From Stenotrophomonas raiganjensis (SeqCode) (GTDB lineage Bacteria > Pseudomonadota > Gammaproteobacteria > Xanthomonadales > Xanthomonadaceae), in the NCBI RefSeq assembly GCF_030658505.1, contig NZ_JAUTXR010000149.1:56524-120523 (forward strand): DNA of 64,000 nt, in the 5' to 3' direction. Both the position numbers and the translations under genes were made by a program. Below are positions 44,179 through 53,490 of the stretch, piece after piece. The notes under the pieces were generated by a model that saw only the letters and a program-made list of their open reading frames with translations, was not told the DNA's origin and did no database searches. Within the stretch, counting starts at the first letter, position 1; each line of letters begins with the position of its first letter.

Positions 44179-47145
44179 ATGCTGCGGCGGGCCGTGCTGT
44201 GGCTGCTGCTGGTGCTGGCCGTGCCGCTGGCGGCACAGGAAGGTGCGCCGCCGCTGCGCGACTACGCCATCGATGTATGGACATCGCGCAACGGCCTGCC
44301 GCACAACTCGCTGCGGGACATCGCGCAGACCCCCGAAGGACACCTGTGGTTCGCCACCTGGGAGGGCCTGGTGCGCTACAACGGCCTGGACTTCACCGTG
44401 TTCGACCGCAGCACCCGCCCGGGCCTGCGCGACAACGGTATCGGCGCGCTGTTCGTTGACCGCCAGGGAGCATTGTGGATCAGCGATTCGCGGGGCAATG
44501 TCAGCCGGCGCGGAAGCGATGGCCAATGGCGCGTGTGGGAGCATCAACCCGATACCCCGCAGGTGCTGATCCAGTCGATGCAGATGGACAGCCTGGGGCG
44601 GCTTTGGCTGCTCTATGAAGGCAAGGGTCTCGGCTACCTGGTGCCGGACAAGGGCATTGTCTACCGGCCGCCGCCAGCCGATCTGCCGATGGCGATGAGC
44701 TTCACCAAGCTGGTGGTCGATGCCCAGGACCGGGTCTGGGTCGGCACGCTCGATGGGCTGGTGCTGCGCGACAATGACGGCGTGCTCAAGCGCGCGCCCG
44801 CGGCGTGGGGGCTGGGTGCCGGCAGCGGCCTGTCATGGCCGTACCGGGCTCCGGATGGCGCGCTGTGGATCGTGGCCGGCGAGCGCCTGTACCGGGTGGA
44901 GGACGATCAGCTGGTGCTGGTGCACCGCCTGCCGGGCCAGCTGCACATGACCTCGATGCTGCAGGACCGGCACGGTGACCTGTGGCTGGGCACCGAGAAC
45001 CAGGGCCTGCTGCGCATCTCCGCACATGGGCTGGAACGGCTGCCGGCCGGCTTGAACCTGCCTGGCGGGCGCGTGGTCAGCCTGCGCGAGGATGCCGAAG
45101 GCAGCATCTGGGTGGGGGCCAACGGTGGGCTGTATCGCTTGCGCGAAACACTGTTCAGCAGCTACACCGAGCGCGATGGGCTCAGCGGCGACTACGTGCG
45201 CACCGTGTTCGAGGACCGCGATCGCCAGTTGTGGGTCGGCAGCGCCAGTGGTCTGGACCTGCAGACGCCGGATGGCCGGTTCCGTGCCGTGCCGCTGCAC
45301 AACCGCGGTGGCAAGGCACCGTCGGTGCTCAGCCTGGCGCAGGGGCCGGATGGTGATCTGTGGGTGGGCACCTTCGGCGATGGGGTCTATCGGCTGGGCC
45401 GCGACGGCAGCCTGCGGCATACCTATGCGGCGGCGGATGGCATGCCGGGTGGCAACATCCGTGCGATCAGCGTTGACCCGCAGGGCGTGGTCTGGGCCGG
45501 CACGCAGAAGGGCGTGGTGCGCATCGATGGCGACCGGGTGCGGGTCTCGAACGTGCCGGGCATGCCCGGTGGCCTGATCACTGCGCTGGAGCACGACCCT
45601 CAGGGCAATCTGTGGATCGGCACCATCGAAGGCATCCGTGTGCTGCGCGGCGACCACGTGCAGTCGATCGACCTGGCCCCACTGGGGGGCGGCCGCAGCG
45701 TGTTCGGCTTCCACCAGCTGGGCGATGCGATGTGGATCAGCAGCGATCGTGGCCTGTACCGCTGGCGCAACGGGACGCTGGCGCGGGTCGGGCTGGAGCA
45801 GGGGATGCCGGTGGATGCGGTGTTCCAGCTGGTGCCCGACCGCCTCGGCAACGTGTGGATCAGCAGCAACCGTGGCGTGCTGCGCACCGACATGGCCACC
45901 CTCAACGCGGTCGCCGATGGCCGCGCGCCGCGGGTGGTGGTGGAGCGCTACAACGAGATCGACGGCATGGCCAATGCGCAGGCCAACGGCAGCTCGGGGC
46001 CGTCGGCGATCCTGCGCCAGGACGGCACGTTCTGGGTGGTCACAGCCGGCGGCCTGAGCACGGTCGACCCGCAACGCCTGCAGCGCTTCCGCGAGCGCCT
46101 TTCACCGCCGGCAGCGATTGAAAGCGTGCAGGTGGATGGCGCGCCGGTGCATTGGGAAGGCCCGGACCGCAACTACATTCCCGGCGGCCGCCGGTTGACG
46201 GTGAGCTATGTCGGCCTGAGCTACCTGATGTCTGACCGGATCCGCTACCGCACGCGGCTGGACGGCCTGGATGCAGGGTGGGTCGAACGCGGGCCGCAGC
46301 GCAGCGTCGAGTTCGTCGGCCTGCCGCCGGGCGACTACACCCTGCACGTGGCGGCCGCACATCCCGGTGGGAGCTGGGGCCAGCAGGAAGCGGTATGGAG
46401 CTTCACCGTGGAGCCGTTCTGGTGGCAGCGCCGCAGCGTGCAGGTGCTGGGTGGCCTGCTGCTGCTGGCCGGGCTGGTGGCGCTGTACCGCCTGTTGCTG
46501 CAGCAGCTGAAGGCCAGCAACCTGCGCCTGGCACGGCGGGTGGACGAAGCGACCTTCGACCTGCAGGCCAAGACCGTGCACCTGCAGGCGCTGAACCAGG
46601 AAAAGACCGAACTGGCCGAGCGTCTGGCGCGGCAGGCCGAGGCATTCGAGCGGCAGGCCCGCGAGGATGCGCTGACCGGCCTGGCCAATCGCCGTGCCTT
46701 CGATGAAACCCTGGCCCGCGACTTCGCGCGTTCGCAGCGCAGTGGCCATCCGCTGTGCCTGGTAGTGCTGGATATCGACCATTTCAAGGACGTCAACGAC
46801 CGCCACAGCCACAGCATCGGCGACGCCGTGCTGGTGCAGGTGGCGCGGTTGATCGCTGCCGCCAGCCGTGATTCGGACCTGCCCGCGCGGACCGGTGGCG
46901 AAGAGTTCGCGCTGCTGCTCAACGACACCCGCCTGGAGGAGGCCGCACAGCTGTGCGCGCGCCTGCGCGGCCTGTTCCATGACCACCCCGACTGGGCCGG
47001 TGTGGACGGCCTGCGTGTGACCTTCAGTGCGGGCCTGGTAGAGCTGGACGCCGACGACCGCACCCCGGCGCTGCTGTATCAGCGCGCCGACCGCGCGCTG
47101 TACCGCGCCAAGAGCGATGGCCGCGATCGTACGAGTATTGGTTGA
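44179..47145 (+). CDS. beta-propeller sensor diguanylate cyclase
   Basis: A protein of about 988 residues that would make cyclic di-GMP in response to a periplasmic signal. After a signal peptide (MLRRAVLWLLLVLAVPLAAQ) come some 14 Reg_prop repeats (LWFATWEGLVRYNG, LWIGTIEGIRVLRG and similar), forming two seven-blade propellers, then a Y_Y_Y domain (YRTRLDGLDAGWVERG and onward), one TM helix (VLGGLLLLAGLVALYRLLL), a coiled coil, and a GGDEF domain. The active loop is GGEEF and is preceded by an RxxD inhibitory site exactly five residues upstream (RDSD), so product feedback is expected. ATG 44119 would add 20 residues before the signal peptide; ATG 44179 fits better. Confidence 0.9.
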   Translation: MLRRAVLWLLLVLAVPLAAQEGAPPLRDYAIDVWTSRNGLPHNSLRDIAQTPEGHLWFATWEGLVRYNGLDFTVFDRSTRPGLRDNGIGALFVDRQGALWISDSRGNVSRRGSDGQWRVWEHQPDTPQVLIQSMQMDSLGRLWLLYEGKGLGYLVPDKGIVYRPPPADLPMAMSFTKLVVDAQDRVWVGTLDGLVLRDNDGVLKRAPAAWGLGAGSGLSWPYRAPDGALWIVAGERLYRVEDDQLVLVHRLPGQLHMTSMLQDRHGDLWLGTENQGLLRISAHGLERLPAGLNLPGGRVVSLREDAEGSIWVGANGGLYRLRETLFSSYTERDGLSGDYVRTVFEDRDRQLWVGSASGLDLQTPDGRFRAVPLHNRGGKAPSVLSLAQGPDGDLWVGTFGDGVYRLGRDGSLRHTYAAADGMPGGNIRAISVDPQGVVWAGTQKGVVRIDGDRVRVSNVPGMPGGLITALEHDPQGNLWIGTIEGIRVLRGDHVQSIDLAPLGGGRSVFGFHQLGDAMWISSDRGLYRWRNGTLARVGLEQGMPVDAVFQLVPDRLGNVWISSNRGVLRTDMATLNAVADGRAPRVVVERYNEIDGMANAQANGSSGPSAILRQDGTFWVVTAGGLSTVDPQRLQRFRERLSPPAAIESVQVDGAPVHWEGPDRNYIPGGRRLTVSYVGLSYLMSDRIRYRTRLDGLDAGWVERGPQRSVEFVGLPPGDYTLHVAAAHPGGSWGQQEAVWSFTVEPFWWQRRSVQVLGGLLLLAGLVALYRLLLQQLKASNLRLARRVDEATFDLQAKTVHLQALNQEKTELAERLARQAEAFERQAREDALTGLANRRAFDETLARDFARSQRSGHPLCLVVLDIDHFKDVNDRHSHSIGDAVLVQVARLIAAASRDSDLPARTGGEEFALLLNDTRLEEAAQLCARLRGLFHDHPDWAGVDGLRVTFSAGLVELDADDRTPALLYQRADRALYRAKSDGRDRTSIG

Positions 47146-47148
47146 TCG

Positions 47149-47213
47149 CATCCACGCATGGCGTGGATCTACTGTTGTTGTCGTACCACCCGGCGATGCC
47201 GACCAACGGTCGG
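47149..47213. repeat. SMAG-type palindromes
   Basis: ATCCACGCATGGCGTGGAT with a CTAC end (47149-47172), then TGCCGACCAACGGTCGGCA (47193-47211). The same two stems stand together at 1919-1983. Confidence 0.7.
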
Positions 47214-47328
47214 CAGCTGCCAGGGAACTGACCCGCCACCGAGGTCACCGGCAGCACCCATCGAGCGCAGCGATCCGCTGTTGCTCCCGCTTTTCTGATC
47301 TTCCCGTGGCGCCCCGCAACCTGTCGAA

Positions 47329-47432
47329 GGCCGGGCAGGGTGGGGTCGCAGGGGTATCCGCGCCATGGATGGCGCGGCTAAGCCCCCAGGGACGGGTTCA
47401 CGGCGTCCCCTGCGAACCCACCTTGCCCGGCC
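47329..47432. repeat. long imperfect inverted repeat
   Basis: The left arm starts GGCCGGGCAGGGTGGG at 47329 and the right arm ends CCCACCTTGCCCGGCC at 47432; over 28 nt the arms differ at only a few positions. Smaller palindromes (GCGCCATGGATGGCGC) fill the middle. Related half-elements occur at 63745-63900. Confidence 0.65.
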
Positions 47433-47480
47433 CAACCGATGATTCGCTTCACGCCACGAGGGGCGCCGCCGTTGGCTGCT

Positions 47481-48140
<660 letters not shown>

Positions 48141-48187
48141 CTAGCAGAGCGCCCCCGAGCGCCCGGCCAGCCTCAAGAGCCCGGTGG

Positions 48188-48236
48188 GTGCCAACCCTGG
48201 TTGGCACGATGCGCGCCGACCAAGGTCGGCATCTAC
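48188..48236. repeat. SMAG-type palindromes overlapping the doxX stop
   Basis: GTGCCAACCCTGGTTGGCAC (48188-48207) and GCCGACCAAGGTCGGC (48215-48230) followed by ATCTACC. The CTAC, read GTAG on the minus strand, contains the TAG stop codon of the DoxX gene. Confidence 0.75.
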
Positions 48237-48754
48237 CGGACTGCGGGACGTGCCGCCACGCCCGACGGATGCCACCGCGCCAGCAGCGCATCCACGCTCA
48301 GCCTGCCGGCGCCGCTGAAGACCAGGGGCAGCAGCATGGCCATGAACAGTACCGGCAGCTTGAAATTGCCAAAGCCCTGGTCGCTGATCGCATAGCCCAT
48401 CGCCAGCTCGGCCAGCGAGTTCCACTCCATCGGCCAATGCACCGCATAGGTGGCCACCACGGTCAGCACCAGCAGGCTGGCAGCGGCAAAACGAGTACCA
48501 AAGCCGAACAGCAGGCAGGCTGCGCCGAGCAGTTCAAACCAGGTGGCCAGCTGCCAGTTCAGGGCCGCGGGCAGTTGGTTGAACGGGAACGGAAAGGCGT
48601 CCTGCAGGTCGGCGAACCAGTTCTGGCCTTGGAGTTTCTCGCGGCCGGATTCGAAGTATTCCCAGGCCAGCAACAGGCGCAGGCCGAGCGGCGCCAACCA
48701 GGGGGCGAGGCGGTCCAGCTGGCCACGTGCAGCGGCCAGGATCGGAAGGTTCAT
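48233..48754 (-). CDS. DoxX-family membrane protein of the RiPP operon
   Basis: A 173-residue inner-membrane protein with four hydrophobic helices, starting after a short amphipathic lead: [60 protein letters not shown], and [29 protein letters not shown]. The GREKL and [13 protein letters not shown] blocks are typical of the DoxX family. DoxX genes often accompany DUF692/DUF2063 operons, where they are thought to help redox or electron supply at the membrane. It is the fourth gene of the operon, 22 nt after hvfC. Its TAG stop lies in a SMAG element. Confidence 0.85.
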   Translation of the reverse strand: MNLPILAAARGQLDRLAPWLAPLGLRLLLAWEYFESGREKLQGQNWFADLQDAFPFPFNQLPAALNWQLATWFELLGAACLLFGFGTRFAAASLLVLTVVATYAVHWPMEWNSLAELAMGYAISDQGFGNFKLPVLFMAMLLPLVFSGAGRLSVDALLARWHPSGVAARPAVR

Positions 48755-48776
48755 CAGGGGATCTCCGCGAAAGGGG

Positions 48777-49532
48777 TCAGGGAGGGGGGAGGAGCGGGCC
48801 GATCACGCCGGCCTGCAGGAACTGCTGCAGCAGCGCCGCACCAGGTGCAGCCAGTGCGTCGGCGGCCAGCCCGTGTGCGGTGGCCAGCTGCTGCAGGTAG
48901 GCATGACCCTCAAGGCCGGGTTGATCGCCGATGCTGGACAGCAGGTACACCGCCAGCGGGCTGAGTACGGCAAAGCGCACGTTGCCGTCGGATTCGCGGC
49001 GGACCAGCAGGCCAGTCGGTTCAGCGGGCGGCGCGGCCGGTGCATCCTCGGCACCGAGACGGTGCACCGGCCACTGGTACAGCAACGGCCAGGCCAACGG
49101 TGAGCGCTGCAGCGGCACCCGCAGCGGATCGATGCCGCCAGGCGGTGGAAGAGGCTCGGCCTGCCACTGGTACAGCGCGGTCTCCACCCACTCGTAGTGG
49201 GCCAGCTCGGCCAATGCCGGGTGGGGCAGCTGTGGCTGCGCCTGCAGCCATTGCACGAACTCAGCGGCCAGTTCGGTGAACAGCGGTGTCTGGCAGCGAT
49301 GGGTCGCGAAGTACTGGCGCACCAATTTGCTCCAGGCTGGTTCGCCGAGCAGGCGCACGCAGACCGGGAAGCCGTTGCCCAACAGGCCGAGCAGGTTGTT
49401 GAACAGCAGTCGTTGGTATACCGCGACCCGGCGTGGCTCCAGGCCGGCCGGCGCGGGTATTGCCTGCGGGTCGCGCAGGTGCGCGGTGAATGCGTGCTGC
49501 TGCGCGCGCAGGGTGTCGGCGGAATCAGCCAT
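48777..49532 (-). CDS. hvfC: DUF2063 partner protein of the MNIO oxidase (HvfC-like)
   Basis: A 251-residue protein of the DUF2063 family, recognised by [41 protein letters not shown] near residue 35-75, [14 protein letters not shown] and the following [19 protein letters not shown]. In Haemophilus HvfC and bufferin BufC systems this protein binds the precursor leader and delivers it to the DUF692 iron enzyme. It overlaps hvfB by 8 nt. The second half ([16 protein letters not shown] and on) would be the winged or HTH-like domain. Confidence 0.87.
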   Translation of the reverse strand: MADSADTLRAQQHAFTAHLRDPQAIPAPAGLEPRRVAVYQRLLFNNLLGLLGNGFPVCVRLLGEPAWSKLVRQYFATHRCQTPLFTELAAEFVQWLQAQPQLPHPALAELAHYEWVETALYQWQAEPLPPPGGIDPLRVPLQRSPLAWPLLYQWPVHRLGAEDAPAAPPAEPTGLLVRRESDGNVRFAVLSPLAVYLLSSIGDQPGLEGHAYLQQLATAHGLAADALAAPGAALLQQFLQAGVIGPLLPPP

Positions 49533-50400
49533 GTGCAGTCCCGGCATGCGCGGCCTGCAGGTGGCGGATGGTCTGCAGTTCGCCCTGCAGTTCTGCATAG
49601 GGCGGGAAATTGAAATCGCGTTCGAGCAGGGTGGGGCGCGGGCCGATACGTGCATAGGTACGCGCCAGCAGCTCCCAGACCGGGTCGATCACCGCGCTGC
49701 CGTGGGTATCGATTTTCAGGTCCGGGGCTTCATCCAGATGTCCGGCCACGTGCAGGCAGACGACGCGTTGTGCGGGCAGGCCGGCGATGAAGGTGTCGGC
49801 ATCGTAGCCGTGATTGCAGGCGTTGACGTAGACGTTGTTGACGTCCAGCAGCAGGTCGCAGTCGGCTTCGGCAAGCACGGCATTGGTGAAGGCCAGTTCG
49901 TCCATCGCCGGCGCGGGCGCCAGGTAGTAGGACACGTTCTCCACTGCGATGCGGCGGCCCAGCAGGTCCTGCACCTTCCGGATGCGCGCGGCGGTGTGGC
50001 GTACGGCTTCGTCGGTGAAGGGAATCGGCAGCAGGTCGTACAGGTGGCCGTCGTCGCTGCAGTAGCTCAGGTGTTCGCTGTACAGCGGCACGCGGTACTT
50101 TTCCAGGAACTGGCCGATCTGTTCCAGCAGCTGGGTATCCAGCGGCGCACTGCCGCCCAGCGACAACGACAGGCCGTGGCAGCTCAGCGGATGGCGCTGC
50201 GCCAGTTCGGCCAGTGCATCACCGGCGGTGCCACCCACGCCGATCCAGTTCTCCGGGGCGCATTCGAGGAAATCGAAGTCTCCGGCGGGTGCGGCGCGCA
50301 GGTCCTGCAGCAACGCGCGGCGCAGCCCCAGGCCCGCGGCCGCCGCTGGAAGCGGCGACCGCGGCTGGACGACGCCGGCGCTGACGTCAGTGCTTGCCAC
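49525..50400 (-). CDS. hvfB: DUF692 multinuclear non-heme iron oxidase (MNIO, HvfB-like)
   Basis: A 291-residue TIM-barrel enzyme that installs oxidative modifications on Cys residues of a RiPP precursor. Likely metal ligands appear in the family order: Glu in [11 protein letters not shown], His in [10 protein letters not shown], His in YSEHLSYC, Glu in IAVENVSYY, Asp/Asn in [16 protein letters not shown], His in LHVAGH and His in IDTHGSAV, ending [14 protein letters not shown] start at GTG 50400, which overlaps the precursor stop by 14 nt and has GAAGG about 10 nt upstream; the longer frame to 50547 is only the precursor gene read in another frame. Confidence 0.9.
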   Translation of the reverse strand: MASTDVSAGVVQPRSPLPAAAAGLGLRRALLQDLRAAPAGDFDFLECAPENWIGVGGTAGDALAELAQRHPLSCHGLSLSLGGSAPLDTQLLEQIGQFLEKYRVPLYSEHLSYCSDDGHLYDLLPIPFTDEAVRHTAARIRKVQDLLGRRIAVENVSYYLAPAPAMDELAFTNAVLAEADCDLLLDVNNVYVNACNHGYDADTFIAGLPAQRVVCLHVAGHLDEAPDLKIDTHGSAVIDPVWELLARTYARIGPRPTLLERDFNFPPYAELQGELQTIRHLQAAHAGTAHG

Positions 50401-50755
50401 CGCACTTGCCTTCGCCGCACTTGCCTTCGGCCGACTTGGCATCGCCGGTCTTGGCCTTGGCACCTGCTGCGGCACCCGCGGCCTTGCCCTTGTCGGCGCC
50501 GCACTTGCCTTCGCCACATTTGCCTTCGGCAGCCTTGCCCTTGTCACCGCCGCACTTGCCTTCAGCGGTCTTGCCGTCCGCGCCGCACTTGCCTTCGGCG
50601 TGCTTGGCCTCGGCCGCCTTGGCCGCCTGGCCAGCCACCAGGTAACCCTGGGCGAGGTCGCTCATGCTCAGGGCCGAGGCACTGGCGGTCATGCCCAGGC
50701 CGGCGGCCAGGGCGGTAGCGGTCAGCAGGGACAGGGTCTTGTTGGAACTGCTCAT
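50387..50755 (-). CDS. hvfA: EGKCG-repeat RiPP precursor (HvfA/bufferin-like)
   Basis: A 122-residue exported precursor. A signal peptide ([20 protein letters not shown] to SASA, about 28 residues) acts as leader. The rest is Lys, Gly, Glu and Ala rich and contains exactly six Cys, every one in an EGKCG motif: three after HAEGKCG spacing in the first part, a tandem [10 protein letters not shown] pair twice, the last just before GKH. In characterised relatives the MNIO enzyme turns these Cys into oxazolone-thioamide groups that bind copper(I). AGGAG precedes the ATG by 8 nt. First gene of a four-gene operon (hvfA-hvfB-hvfC-doxX). The CDS looks like a DNA repeat array because of the recurring codons. 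Confidence 0.88.
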   Translation of the reverse strand: MSSSNKTLSLLTATALAAGLGMTASASALSMSDLAQGYLVAGQAAKAAEAKHAEGKCGADGKTAEGKCGGDKGKAAEGKCGEGKCGADKGKAAGAAAGAKAKTGDAKSAEGKCGEGKCGGKH

Positions 50756-50924
50756 CGGTCTTACTCCTGGGTGGTGGGCAGGTGCCCGGGGTGAATCGAT
50801 GGTGCAGCGATCCTACTCAACGAATCCTCGCCAAGAACTCAAATTTTCGTGAGATTTGTTACAGAGGCATCCGGAAGGTCTGCACCGGGCAAGCCTGGCG
50901 CCCACAATGCGGGTGGAATACGCC

Positions 50925-50958
50925 AAAAAAGAAGGCCGCTGTCACTGGGACAGCGGCC
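50925..50958 (-). terminator. phoU terminator
   Basis: GGCCGCTGTC (50934-50943) and GACAGCGGCC (50949-50958) around a 5-nt loop; on the minus strand the hairpin runs into TTCTTTTTT. It ends the pst-phoU transcript. Confidence 0.9.
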
Positions 50959-50992
50959 ACCTTGGAGTCAACTCTGGTGTTGCAGTGCAGCG

Positions 50993-51700
50993 TCAGGGCT
51001 GCCCGGTGCTGGAGGTCTCGTCGCGCTTTTCGCGCGGCGGCAGCGGCTGCTCGCCGTGGACCAGGAACCACACGTTCTCGGCGATGTTGGTGGCGTGGTC
51101 GCCCACGCGCTCCAGGTTCTTGGCCATGAACAGCAGATGGGTGCACGGGGTGATGTTGCGCGGGTCTTCCATCATGTAGGTCAGCAGCTCGCGGAACAGC
51201 GCGGTGTACTGCGCGTCCAGGCGGGCGTCGTCCTGGCGCAGCTCCAGCGCGGCGTCGGCGTCGTTGTCGCGGTATGCAGCGATGGCGCGGCGGACCTGCT
51301 GCGCGGCCAACCGGCCGAGCGCACGCAGGCCCTGGATCTGCGGCAGCGGCGGCACCTTGCCCAGCGCGATCGAACGCTTGGCGACGTTGGCGGCGTAGTC
51401 GCCGATACGCTCGATGTCAGCCGGGATGCGCAGCCCCGCGAGGATCTCGCGCAGGTCGCGCGCCATCGGGCCACGCAGCGCCAGGCGCATCACGTCGTGG
51501 CTGATCTGCTGTTCCAGCGCGTCGATGGCTTCATCGTTGGCGATGATGCGATGGGCGGCGTTCTCGTCGCGCTTCTCGATCACGTCCATCGCCGCTTCCA
51601 GCTGGGCGACGGCCATCTCGCCCATGCGCACGATTTCGGCCACCAGGCGCTGCTGTTCTTCGTCGTAGCTCTTGACGATGTGGTCGTTGGGAAGATTCAT
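50993..51700 (-). CDS. phoU: phosphate transport regulator PhoU
   Basis: A 235-residue all-helical protein made of two three-helix repeats. Each half has the PhoU metal-binding E(D)xxxD motif: LRIPADIERIGDYAANVAKRSI in the first and MAKNLERVGDHATNIAENVWFLV in the second. PhoU relays the state of the Pst transporter to PhoR and keeps the Pho regulon off when phosphate is plentiful. Start at ATG 51700 (MNLPNDHIVKSYDEE); a TTG three codons upstream is less likely. It is the last gene of the pst transcript, separated from pstB by SMAG elements. Confidence 0.96.
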   Translation of the reverse strand: MNLPNDHIVKSYDEEQQRLVAEIVRMGEMAVAQLEAAMDVIEKRDENAAHRIIANDEAIDALEQQISHDVMRLALRGPMARDLREILAGLRIPADIERIGDYAANVAKRSIALGKVPPLPQIQGLRALGRLAAQQVRRAIAAYRDNDADAALELRQDDARLDAQYTALFRELLTYMMEDPRNITPCTHLLFMAKNLERVGDHATNIAENVWFLVHGEQPLPPREKRDETSSTGQP

Positions 51701-51714
51701 GGTGTGCAATCCAG

Positions 51715-51773
51715 GTAGAGCCAGGCCATGCCCGGCTGCCGTTGTCTGTAGAGTCGAGCCATGCCCGACTGCC
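51715..51773. repeat. tandem SMAG elements
   Basis: Two elements in the same orientation: GTAGAGCCAGGCCATGCCCGG from 51715 and GTAGAGTCGAGCCATGCCCG from 51748. They fill the pstB-phoU gap within one operon, where such stems often tune message stability. Confidence 0.85.
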
Positions 51774-51776
51774 GTT

Positions 51777-52634
51777 TCAGCCGAAGCGACCGGTGATGTA
51801 GTCCTCGGTCTGCCGCTGCGACGGCTGCGAGAAGATCACCTCGGTGCGGTCGTGCTCGATCAGGTCGCCCAGGTACATGAAGGCGGTGTAGTCGGACACG
51901 CGCGCGGCCTGCTGCATGTTGTGGGTGACGATGACGATGGTGTACTCGTGCTTGAGTTCTTCCACCAGCTGCTCGATGCGGCTGGTCGAGATCGGGTCCA
52001 GCGCCGAGGTCGGTTCGTCCAGCAGCAGCACCGACGGGCGCAGGGCCACGGCACGGGCGATGCACAGGCGCTGCTGCTGGCCACCGGACAGGCCCAGTGC
52101 GCTCTGCCCCAGCTTGTCCTTCACTTCGTCCCACAGCGCGCCCTGGCGCAGCGCCTGCTCGACGCGGTCGGCCATGTCGGCCTTGCTCAGCTTCTCGTGG
52201 TGGCGGATGCCGTAGGCCACGTTCTCGAAGATGGTCATCGGGAACGGCACCGGCTTCTGGAACACCATGCCGACCTTGCTGCGCAGGCGGTTCATCGGGT
52301 ACTTCGGCGACAGGATGTTCTCGCCGTCCAGCAGCACTTCACCGCGTGCTTCCAGCTTCGGGTACAGCGCGTAGATACGGTTGAAGATGCGCAGCAGGGT
52401 CGACTTGCCGCAACCGGAGGGACCGATCAGCGCGGTCACGCGCTTTTCCGGGATTTCCAGGTTGATGCCCTTCAGGGCGTGGAACTTGTCGTAGTAGAAG
52501 TCCAGTCCACGCGCAGCCAGCTTCACCGGCGACGGCGTGTGCAGGCTCTCGTGCGAGGACGGCACGGCGATGCGCTGCATCGGCACGGCGTTGGAAAGGT
52601 CGTTCATGGCGTTATCCACGGAAAGGTCAGTCAT
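51777..52634 (-). CDS. pstB: phosphate ABC transporter ATPase
   Basis: A 285-residue ATPase of the high-affinity phosphate importer. Walker A is GPSGCGKST, the signature [16 protein letters not shown], Walker [14 protein letters not shown] and the switch His is in VIVTHNMQQ, with the PstB-typical [20 protein letters not shown] between. Two starts are possible: ATG 52634 overlaps pstA by 8 nt and ATG 52607 gives 276 residues; the N-terminal 25 residues carry no family homology either way. Confidence 0.96.
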   Translation of the reverse strand: MTDLSVDNAMNDLSNAVPMQRIAVPSSHESLHTPSPVKLAARGLDFYYDKFHALKGINLEIPEKRVTALIGPSGCGKSTLLRIFNRIYALYPKLEARGEVLLDGENILSPKYPMNRLRSKVGMVFQKPVPFPMTIFENVAYGIRHHEKLSKADMADRVEQALRQGALWDEVKDKLGQSALGLSGGQQQRLCIARAVALRPSVLLLDEPTSALDPISTSRIEQLVEELKHEYTIVIVTHNMQQAARVSDYTAFMYLGDLIEHDRTEVIFSQPSQRQTEDYITGRFG

Positions 52635-53490
52635 GGGAGATACGGTTGCGCAGCAGGATGCCGCGGGCGGCAAGGCTGACCAGCAACACGAAGACAGTGA
52701 GCACCAGGGCACCGGCCCAGGCCAGCACCTGCCAGGATTCATACGGGCTGCCGGCGAACTGGTTCATCACCACCGGCACCGAGGCCATCGGTTGGAAGAT
52801 GTTGTTGTTCCAGTACTGGTTGCCGAAGGCGGTGAACAGCAGCGGAGCGGTCTCGCCGGAGATGCGGGCCAGCGCCAGCAGGATGCCGGTGATGATGCCG
52901 GCCGACGCACTGCGGTACAGCACCTGCACGATCACCTTCCACTGCGGGATGCCAAGCGAGAGCGCCGCTTCGCGCATCTGCGAGGGCACCAGCCGCAGCA
53001 TTTCGTCGGTGGTGCGTACCACCACCGGCAGCACGATGAAGGCCAGCGACAGGGCGCCGGCGAAGGCCGAGAAGTTGCCGCCGGTCTGCATCACGTACAG
53101 CGTGTAGACGAACAGGCCCAGCACGATGGACGGCGCCGACAGCAGGATGTCGTTGACGAAGCGGACCACGGTGCCGGCCTTGCGGGCGTTGCCGTACTCG
53201 GCCAGCCAGGTACCGGCCAGCACGCCCAGCGGGGTACCGATGCCGATTGCCAGCGCACACATCACGGCGCTGCCGAAGAAGGCGTTGGCGAGGCCGCCGT
53301 CCTGCATCGGCGGTGGCGTCATCTTGGTGAACAGATCCCAGTTGATGCCGGCCAGGCCCTTGGAGGCCAGGGTGAACAGGATCCAGCCCAGGAAGAACAG
53401 GCCGAACAACGCAGTGGCGCAGGAGGCGGTGATCGCAACGACGTTGCCGATGCGGCGGCGCAGGTACAGCGAATCAGCGGTGGTGGACAT
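52627..53490 (-). CDS. pstA: phosphate ABC transporter permease PstA
   Basis: A 287-residue permease with six hydrophobic helices. The EAA loop is [48 protein letters not shown], the PstA form with the GETAPL block. Together with PstC it forms the channel. Its ATG overlaps the pstC stop by one base. Confidence 0.96.
   Translation of the reverse strand: MSTTADSLYLRRRIGNVVAITASCATALFGLFFLGWILFTLASKGLAGINWDLFTKMTPPPMQDGGLANAFFGSAVMCALAIGIGTPLGVLAGTWLAEYGNARKAGTVVRFVNDILLSAPSIVLGLFVYTLYVMQTGGNFSAFAGALSLAFIVLPVVVRTTDEMLRLVPSQMREAALSLGIPQWKVIVQVLYRSASAGIITGILLALARISGETAPLLFTAFGNQYWNNNIFQPMASVPVVMNQFAGSPYESWQVLAWAGALVLTVFVLLVSLAARGILLRNRISHD

Larger units (their letters stand above)
47146..47480. 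other. repeat-rich intergenic region
   Basis: No gene is seen in these 335 bp. They hold two SMAG-type palindromes (47149-47172 and 47192-47213) and a larger imperfect inverted repeat (47329-47432). The ends of the cyclase gene and rnt face each other here. Confidence 0.7.

Noticed and set aside
50394-50645. tandem DNA repeats resembling a minisatellite or CRISPR-like array
   Set aside because: The recurrence is codon-level: it encodes the EGKCG motifs of the RiPP precursor; unit lengths vary and there are no unique spacers.
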